A stretch of DNA of 10,458 nt from contig JBPBPY010000006.1 in NCBI GenBank assembly GCA_050954505.1, positions 1 through 10,458 of the forward strand, given 5' to 3'. A model generated the notes under the pieces. The model saw only the letters and a program-made list of their open reading frames with translations. It searched no databases and was not told the DNA's origin. The first letter of the stretch is position 1. The number at the start of each line of letters is the position of its first letter. Below, piece after piece: positions 7,084 to 10,458 of this stretch. Source of the stretch: JAQGMO01 sp050954505 (lineage in GTDB: Bacteria > Pseudomonadota > Gammaproteobacteria > Burkholderiales > Burkholderiaceae_D). A program made the translations under genes and the position numbers.

Positions 7084-8254
7084 GTTTCAGGGCTAAACCA
7101 GGGCTAAATCCGGTTAAAGCCTCTTCGATTTTGCTCATTTCTCGGTCGTCGTCGTCGCCTTCGACCCACTGTGCGTATACCTGGTAAAACACCTGTGTGG
7201 AGTGGCCAAGCTGCTTGGCAAGGAAGCCTGGCCTGGCTCCGCTCATCAGTCCGATGGTGGCGTAGGTGTGGCGAGTGTTATATGGCCGCCTTCGACGCAT
7301 GCCTAGTCGTTTAAGAGTGATATCCCAAAAGCTCCGCGTGTCTGTGATGGTGCGATAGGCCCAAGGCTGGTCGGTCTTCGGATCGTGGAATATTTCCTTG
7401 TCGCCGAGGAACGTATGGTCTTTCTGCCGAACCAGCGCTGCAAGGGCCTGGCTATTCAGTTTTACCTTGCGCGCCGTTGCCGTCTTGGTCGTGTCAGTTT
7501 CCTCGTCGTACACATTGGCCATCTCTACCAAGACTTCGTTGCGTTGGAAGTCAACGTGCTCCCACCGAAGAGCGATGCCCTCCGAAGTTCTCAAGCCGGT
7601 GAAAAACATGAACTGGACGTAATTCCACATCTGGGCAGGTCGGTCGGCTTTCAGCGCATCTAAAATAAGCGTCACCTCTTTCATCGTGAAAGGGTCCGGC
7701 CCTTTTTTCTGATAGCTTGACCGCTCGACCTCATCGCAGGGATTGAAGGCAATTATTTTGTCTTTACGTGCGAATTCAAACATCTGCTTGATCATGGAAA
7801 GTTCATTGTTCCGAGTTTTCCCACTTTTCCAAGTCCCCGACGCCAGCGCTTCAAGGATGTCAGAATATTTGACTTGATCAATGGGCCGATCCGCCATCTT
7901 TACTTTCCAGAAATTTTCGATGCGGGCCTCGTATTGCGATTTCGTCGAAGCCTTAATTTCATGGAGTTTTAACCACCGGTCCATCGTGTCATAAAGCATC
8001 ACAGCGTCGATTGCCCGCGGCGGCTCGGCCCTCGGCGAATGCGGGAAATACTCGGCATAATCGAATGTACCTGTTCGTATTCGATCCTTCACTTCAACAG
8101 CCATTCGGGTCGCATACTTCACATTCGCCGGAGTGGGCAACATTGGCTCGTTATTTAAATACAGAGTTTCACTCACCTGTTTGGAAAGGTGAGTGAACCT
8201 GATTCGGATGCTCGTATCGCGGATTTCGATGCCGCTTACGCTCCGTCTACCCAT
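7067..8254 (-). CDS. int: Tyrosine-family site-specific integrase
   Basis: This enzyme catalyses integration and excision of the element at the tRNA-Ser attachment site. I chose ATG 8254 (395 aa) over an upstream start at 8383 because AGGGG lies about 10 nt before it and because MGRRSVSGIEIRDTSIRIRF is the usual opening of integrases with the DUF3596-type arm-binding domain. Residues 1-70 form that domain, about 85-180 the SAM-like core-binding domain (LHEIKASTKSQYEARIENF), and 185-380 the catalytic domain. Active-site residues visible are Arg222 (TGLRTSE), Lys263 (probable beta-hairpin lysine), Arg328 in PYNTRHTYAT, His351 in QLGHS and nucleophile Tyr360 in QVYAQWV. The first His of the HxxR box is Tyr325 here. 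The gene overlaps xis by 19 nt and is the last gene of the operon. Confidence 0.95.
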   Translation of the reverse strand: MGRRSVSGIEIRDTSIRIRFTHLSKQVSETLYLNNEPMLPTPANVKYATRMAVEVKDRIRTGTFDYAEYFPHSPRAEPPRAIDAVMLYDTMDRWLKLHEIKASTKSQYEARIENFWKVKMADRPIDQVKYSDILEALASGTWKSGKTRNNELSMIKQMFEFARKDKIIAFNPCDEVERSSYQKKGPDPFTMKEVTLILDALKADRPAQMWNYVQFMFFTGLRTSEGIALRWEHVDFQRNEVLVEMANVYDEETDTTKTATARKVKLNSQALAALVRQKDHTFLGDKEIFHDPKTDQPWAYRTITDTRSFWDITLKRLGMRRRRPYNTRHTYATIGLMSGARPGFLAKQLGHSTQVFYQVYAQWVEGDDDDREMSKIEEALTGFSPGLALKQKTEP

Positions 8255-8430
8255 TTGTAATACCCCTCTAAATTCATTGTGATATGCCCGTCCGGGGCCT
8301 TCTTGTACTCTTTGCCGTTCAACCAAATTCCGTCCTGGATTTTTCGGCGCACCGCTTTCTCCGAATAGCCGGTGAGAGCGCAAAACACCGGAATCAGCAC
8401 ATACTGAATATTTATTGCTGGTGAATTCAT
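8236..8430 (-). CDS. xis: Excisionase-family protein
   Basis: This 64-aa DNA-binding protein should direct the integrase toward excision. The pattern GYSEKAVRRKIQDGIW followed by GKEYKKAPDGHITMNLEGYYKWVDG matches, from memory, the small phage excisionase family often adjacent to integrases: a winged helix with a recognition helix at about residues 23-33. A strong GGAGGGG lies 7 nt before ATG 8430. The start overlaps the stop of the upstream gene as ATGA, and the 3' end overlaps int by 19 nt, so Xis and Int are translated from the same message. Confidence 0.85.
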   Translation of the reverse strand: MNSPAINIQYVLIPVFCALTGYSEKAVRRKIQDGIWLNGKEYKKAPDGHITMNLEGYYKWVDGA

Positions 8431-8927
8431 TGCGCGCCCCTCCGTTGTTCCGATTTCGCTACCCGTTGCGCTGCCTTAACCGAATATTGCGGATCTGGTT
8501 CCTGATCGGCCCGCATGCGCAGCGTCGATTCGTAATCGTCAATGATGACCTGAAGCGCAGCGTGTTCGCCAAACACTGTCCGATCTCGGATCATCTTCAA
8601 AAACGCCAGGCGGCTCACGGCATCAACCGGCCCTACCGGAAGCTGGATCACATCCGGGTCGGGTTCTGGCTCCAAGGAACGCAGTAACCGCTTCATCTTC
8701 GCGATACGCAGCCGGAATTCATCGATCTGGCGCGCATTCATGAAATAGTGGTAAAAGGCGGCTCCGTCACCAGGCACCTTCTCCCGGCTAATGTGTCCGT
8801 TTTCGATCAATCGGCAAACGCGCTTGTTGAATATGTGGACTGGCATGCCGGCGCGTACGGCTAGGGTGCTAGCGATAAGGCGCTCGCCCTTGGCCAGCAC
8901 TCCCTGGATGTGGTTTAACGAGCTCAT
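8427..8927 (-). CDS. 166-aa protein, possible winged-helix DNA binder
   Basis: I do not recognise this protein. Residues about 10-50 (LAKGERLIASTLAVRAGMP, then HIFNKRVCRLIENGHISRE) have the spacing of a winged helix-turn-helix, in which an Ala-Gly turn separates two helices and a basic third helix is followed by a strand. The rest is charged and helical, with an acidic proline-rich linker (EPEPDPD near 91-97). AGGAG lies 8 nt before ATG 8927. Both ends are ATGA overlaps, with the 93-aa gene upstream and xis downstream. A role as regulator of the element is plausible by position only. Confidence 0.8.
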   Translation of the reverse strand: MSSLNHIQGVLAKGERLIASTLAVRAGMPVHIFNKRVCRLIENGHISREKVPGDGAAFYHYFMNARQIDEFRLRIAKMKRLLRSLEPEPDPDVIQLPVGPVDAVSRLAFLKMIRDRTVFGEHAALQVIIDDYESTLRMRADQEPDPQYSVKAAQRVAKSEQRRGAQ

Positions 8928-9205
8928 GGCTTGACTCCTGCGACGGCAGGCTTCGATGCCTTTAAACGCTCGACACGACAGGCTTCCAGTTCTTCCAAGA
9001 GGCCATAGCCCTCCTCAGAATCCCGCTGCGTTCCCAGGGCCAGCTCTTTGAAGATGACTTCCGGACAAAGCGTGTCGCCATCGTCGCGCACTTCAGTCGC
9101 ATTCATCGTCTTCGCAATGCCATTGATGGTGCTGGCAGCGCATGTTATGCGACAAAACAGCACGCGAAGACGGTCGGTCAATTCTTTCTCGGTCATATGG
9201 ATCAC
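8924..9205 (-). CDS. 93-aa small helical protein, GTG start
   Basis: This is an unknown protein. I chose GTG 9205 because GGAGGT lies exactly 5 nt before it; the next in-frame ATG at 9196 would have a 14-nt spacing, and a longer ORF from 9253 would run deep into the upstream gene. GTG 9205 overlaps the upstream stop as GTGA, in line with the other junctions. The sequence predicts two or three amphipathic helices (ELTDRLRVLFCRITCAAST, then YGLLEELEACRVERLKAS), four cysteines and a central acidic loop. No signal peptide or membrane segment is seen. The layout resembles other small proteins of this operon, but the identity is too low for a family call. Confidence 0.78.
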   Translation of the reverse strand: MIHMTEKELTDRLRVLFCRITCAASTINGIAKTMNATEVRDDGDTLCPEVIFKELALGTQRDSEEGYGLLEELEACRVERLKASKPAVAGVKP

Positions 9206-9405
9206 GATGCACCTCCGACCAAGCGAAGGAGTACGGGCTGTTTGCGAAGGCAATCCTCATCAGCGACCGCGGCATCGAAGACACGAGTGAAATACACCTG
9301 TGTTTCGTCGTCCAGCATGCGAAGTTGATTCAGCATGCGGGTTTCCATCGCATTCAGATTGGTCGCCGGTACAGCGGTCGAAGCAATGATTTTTACATTG
9401 GCCAT
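9202..9405 (-). CDS. 67-aa small protein
   Basis: This is an unknown protein starting MANVKIIASTAVP. GGAGGT lies 5 nt before ATG 9405, the best ribosome site in the operon; a TTG start at 9474 lacks such a site. The middle (LNAMETRMLNQLRMLDDETQVYF) reads as two helices with a D-D-E-T turn, like the short dimerisation tails seen in phage-encoded repressors, but no DNA-binding part is present. The start overlaps the 3' end of the 36-aa ORF by 13 nt, and the stop overlaps the next gene's GTG by 4 nt. Confidence 0.75.
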   Translation of the reverse strand: MANVKIIASTAVPATNLNAMETRMLNQLRMLDDETQVYFTRVFDAAVADEDCLRKQPVLLRLVGGAS

Positions 9406-9503
9406 ATCGAACCTCCAGCAACGACGCACACGAACATCAACGTCACGCACAGGCACTGACGCTGGGCAAGCCAATCATTTGGATTTAGCAGAATGGCGAT
9501 CAT
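9393..9503 (-). CDS. 36-aa single-pass membrane peptide
   Basis: This 37-codon ORF (ATG 9503, TAA 9393-9395) closes what otherwise looks like a 94-bp gap in a fully overlapping operon. It begins MIAILLNPNDWLAQRQ and continues as a Cys/Val-rich hydrophobic run (CLCVTLMFVCVVAGG, residues 17-31) that should span the membrane, with three cysteines. Its start forms ATGA with the stop of the 74-aa gene. GGGGT lies 5 nt upstream. Its 3' end contains the Shine-Dalgarno of the next gene, so translation through it could affect that gene's initiation. It has no family I recognise. Confidence 0.62.
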   Translation of the reverse strand: MIAILLNPNDWLAQRQCLCVTLMFVCVVAGGSIWPM

Positions 9504-9511
9504 GCTGCACC
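9494..9511. repeat. Gene-boundary repeat, copy 1
   Basis: These 18 bases span the stop of the 74-aa gene and the start of the 36-aa ORF. They match 9715-9732 at 17 of 18 positions; on the minus strand the shared part reads GGTGCAGCATGAT followed by CGCCA here. Confidence 0.6.
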
Positions 9512-9724
9512 CCGCGTAAGCTCTGCTACCTTCTCGGCGCAATCACACAGCGCGTAATTGATTTCGAAAGCAACTTCCGCAAGGAGGTTAAGGGAATTGC
9601 CGTTCGGCTCTTCCACATTCTGGCGAAGGAACGATTCGAGACCCGCCATACGTGCAGCGAGGCCGTATAGCGTACTGTCCAGAGATTTGGCTTGGCCTGC
9701 TGGTTGCTTGATCGTGGCAATCAT
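9500..9724 (-). CDS. 74-aa small helical protein
   Basis: This is an unknown protein. After a short polar N-terminus (MIATIKQPAGQ) it predicts two amphipathic helices (TLYGLAARMAGLESFLRQ and LLAEVAFEINYALCDCAEKV) joined by a loop rich in Asn and Glu, and ends RGAA. Layout and ending resemble the 77-aa neighbour, which ends GGAA. The boundary DNA at its start repeats at its end (17 of 18 bases), hinting at tandem duplication. Both junctions are ATGA overlaps. A weak AAGG-type site lies before the ATG. Confidence 0.75.
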   Translation of the reverse strand: MIATIKQPAGQAKSLDSTLYGLAARMAGLESFLRQNVEEPNGNSLNLLAEVAFEINYALCDCAEKVAELTRGAA

Positions 9725-9732
9725 GCTGCACC
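9715..9732. repeat. Gene-boundary repeat, copy 2
   Basis: These 18 bases span the stop of the 77-aa gene and the start of the 74-aa gene, and match 9494-9511 except for one base. Both copies hold Ala-Ala-stop of one gene and Met-Ile-Ala of the next, in the same registers. Confidence 0.6.
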
Positions 9733-9954
9733 GCCTTTCTCAATCTTGCCAGCCAAGTCTTCCATCGCAGAGAAAACGCTGTACTGCTGGTCGATGTAAA
9801 GCTTCGTCGCATCGATCAGGGTGGCCACCGAATCCTGTGCCTTTTCGCCAGCCAGATCCATGAGAAATGCAAGATGGATTGAGGTATCGCGGGCGCGGTC
9901 GATTAAGTCCTGGAAACCAATTTCCGGAATTGGGTTCTTCTTGGCGGCGCTCAT
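9721..9954 (-). CDS. 77-aa small helical protein
   Basis: This is an unknown protein. The N-terminus (MSAAKKNPIPEIGF) is polar, then helices are predicted at about 15-36 (QDLIDRARDTSIHLAFLMDL) and about 43-72 (VATLIDATKLYIDQQYSVF and following), ending KGGAA. It is cytosolic by sequence, without cysteine or membrane segment. GGGG about 8 nt before ATG 9954 is a modest ribosome site. It overlaps its neighbours by ATGA at both ends. The two-helix layout recalls the short DUF3077-like proteins of Pseudomonas elements, but I can name no shared signature. Confidence 0.76.
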   Translation of the reverse strand: MSAAKKNPIPEIGFQDLIDRARDTSIHLAFLMDLAGEKAQDSVATLIDATKLYIDQQYSVFSAMEDLAGKIEKGGAA

Positions 9955-10322
9955 CGTGTGCCCCGCAGTGCAAACGCAGCAGCGTCAGCTCGAACCAATG
10001 GGATCAGGTGAATGAGCTCATGTGCAAGATTGGCAGCCAGGTCCAGGATGCCGTCTTTGATGTCGGAACTCCATGTATGAAAGTCTCCATCGCCGTGGGT
10101 GATCATTAAGAGACTGTAGAGCTGCTCTGCTCGGCGGCTGGCGAAATCGTTAGCGCGACCATGATCGACCGTTACGCTACCGTAATCAGGCAATGAGTAA
10201 GTCCGTAGTGCTGGCGCCGCCGCTTTGCTATCGTCAGACGCTACGTTTGTTGACGAATTCTCAACATTTCTCGGTGGGATTTGAGGTGCCGCTTTTGTAG
10301 TGATATGATTCTGCTTAGCCAT
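9951..10322 (-). CDS. 123-aa protein, first gene of the element operon
   Basis: This is an unknown protein. GAGGAG lies about 9 nt before ATG 10322, a good ribosome site. Residues 1-55 are polar, Ser/Ala/Pro-rich and probably disordered. Residues about 60-110 form a compact helical part: RRAEQLYSLLMITHGDGDFH, then DIKDGILDLAANLAHELIHLI. This helix, Gly-Asp loop, helix pattern is shared loosely with the 77-, 74- and 93-aa genes downstream, suggesting a diverged set of similar small proteins. HELIH resembles a zinc HExxH motif but has only one Glu and no supporting third ligand. It is the promoter-proximal gene behind a leader stem-loop, and its stop overlaps the next start as ATGA. Confidence 0.8.
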   Translation of the reverse strand: MAKQNHITTKAAPQIPPRNVENSSTNVASDDSKAAAPALRTYSLPDYGSVTVDHGRANDFASRRAEQLYSLLMITHGDGDFHTWSSDIKDGILDLAANLAHELIHLIPLVRADAAAFALRGTR

Positions 10323-10362
10323 GAAGCTTTACTCCTCGAAGGGGGTGGGTTTTGTTGCTACG

Positions 10363-10396
10363 ACCGTCTAGGTGTTTCAGCACCTAGGCGGTTTTT
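10363..10396. promoter_or_regulatory. Strong leader stem-loop of the element operon
   Basis: ACCGTCTAGGTG (10363-10374) and CACCTAGGCGGT (10381-10392) form a 12-bp stem with one G-T wobble and a 6-nt loop. On the plus strand it is followed by TTTTT, so it could terminate transcripts, but no plus-strand gene ends here. On the minus strand it lies in the 5' leader, 41 nt before the first start codon and without a T-run, which fits an RNA control element or a stabilising leader structure. Confidence 0.7.
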
Positions 10397-10448
10397 CATT
10401 CAAGGCAAGTGTTTCTCCATCGAATTTCAAGAAGCCACAAATTGCCAT
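10377..10448 (-). CDS. Candidate 23-aa leader peptide ending in the hairpin loop
   Basis: ATG 10448 opens a 24-codon ORF beginning MAICGFLKFDGE and ending KPPRC, with its TGA (10377-10379) in the loop of the leader stem-loop. A ribosome translating it would cover the upstream arm of the stem and prevent pairing, as in leader-peptide control. There is no clear Shine-Dalgarno in the 10 visible bases upstream, and the promoter is beyond the window except for a possible -10 TAACAT at 10447-10452 on the minus strand, which would overlap this start and exclude it. Chance is a real alternative. Confidence 0.28.
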   Translation of the reverse strand: MAICGFLKFDGETLALNEKPPRC

Positions 10449-10458
10449 GTTATGCGGA

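Larger units (their letters stand above)
6988..10458. mobile_element. Left end of a tRNA-Ser-integrated element
   Basis: The segment runs from the tRNA-Ser 3' end to the window edge. It carries a tyrosine integrase and an excisionase at the tRNA-proximal end, and an unbroken minus-strand operon of short unknown genes. It is less GC-rich than the backbone genes, with AT-rich stretches inside int. It may be a prophage, a satellite or an integrative conjugative element. No structural, replication, conjugation or cargo gene is visible to decide which. Confidence 0.85.

Noticed and set aside
9406..9474. TTG start at 9474 for the 67-aa gene
   Set aside because: There is no ribosome site there; ATG 9405 has a perfect one at ideal spacing, and the extension overlaps the 36-aa ORF frame.
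9951..10322. Zinc protease motif HELIH in the 123-aa protein
   Set aside because: A five-residue match in a small helical protein without a third ligand is not evidence of a metalloprotease.
7067..10458. Second attachment-site copy within the window
   Set aside because: No repeat of the tRNA-Ser 3' segment was found to the right of the integrase; the partner must lie outside.

Overview
The window looks like a betaproteobacterial chromosome, most likely Burkholderiales of the Oxalobacteraceae type. This is inferred from the high-GC coding style and from the character of the fumarase, glutamate racemase and acetyl-CoA synthetase; no database search was possible. It has two parts: a host backbone (1 to about 7016) and the left end of an integrated mobile element (about 7016 to the window end).

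Backbone. On the minus strand at the left edge is tRNA-His(GTG), with a near-consensus promoter and an intrinsic terminator. A plus-strand gene follows for an exported outer-membrane beta-barrel protein whose two halves look like copies of each other. Converging on it is a minus-strand pair: class I fumarase (fumA), then glutamate racemase (murI). A 27-codon membrane-peptide ORF overlaps the fumA start by ATGA. About 490 bp separate it from the divergent acs gene (acetyl-CoA synthetase). This gap holds a candidate acs promoter and a cluster of TGGCAG half-sites. Downstream of acs lies about 215 bp of short tandem repeats. First come fourteen phased heptads of the form TG(A/G)NNNN, then 7-8 bp units of the GGAACCAA/GGATCAA type. 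A smaller heptad run begins at the stop codon of the outer-membrane gene. tRNA-Ser(GGA) follows with its own promoter.

Mobile element. A tyrosine integrase ends about 50 bp from the 3' end of tRNA-Ser, the classic layout of an element integrated into a tRNA gene. From 10322 down to 7067 the minus strand is fully coding. Nine genes overlap one another by 4 to 19 nt, mostly as ATGA: a 123-aa protein, two small helical proteins (77 and 74 aa), a 36-aa membrane peptide found by closing an apparent gap, three further small proteins (67, 93 and 166 aa), an excisionase, and the integrase. The leader upstream has a strong 12-bp stem-loop, and a 23-codon candidate leader ORF stops inside its loop. Transcription through the operon would make the small proteins, excisionase and integrase together, and then run toward tRNA-Ser. 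No replication, structural, resistance or defence gene is recognisable in the visible 3.4 kb. The right end of the element and the second attachment site lie outside the window.
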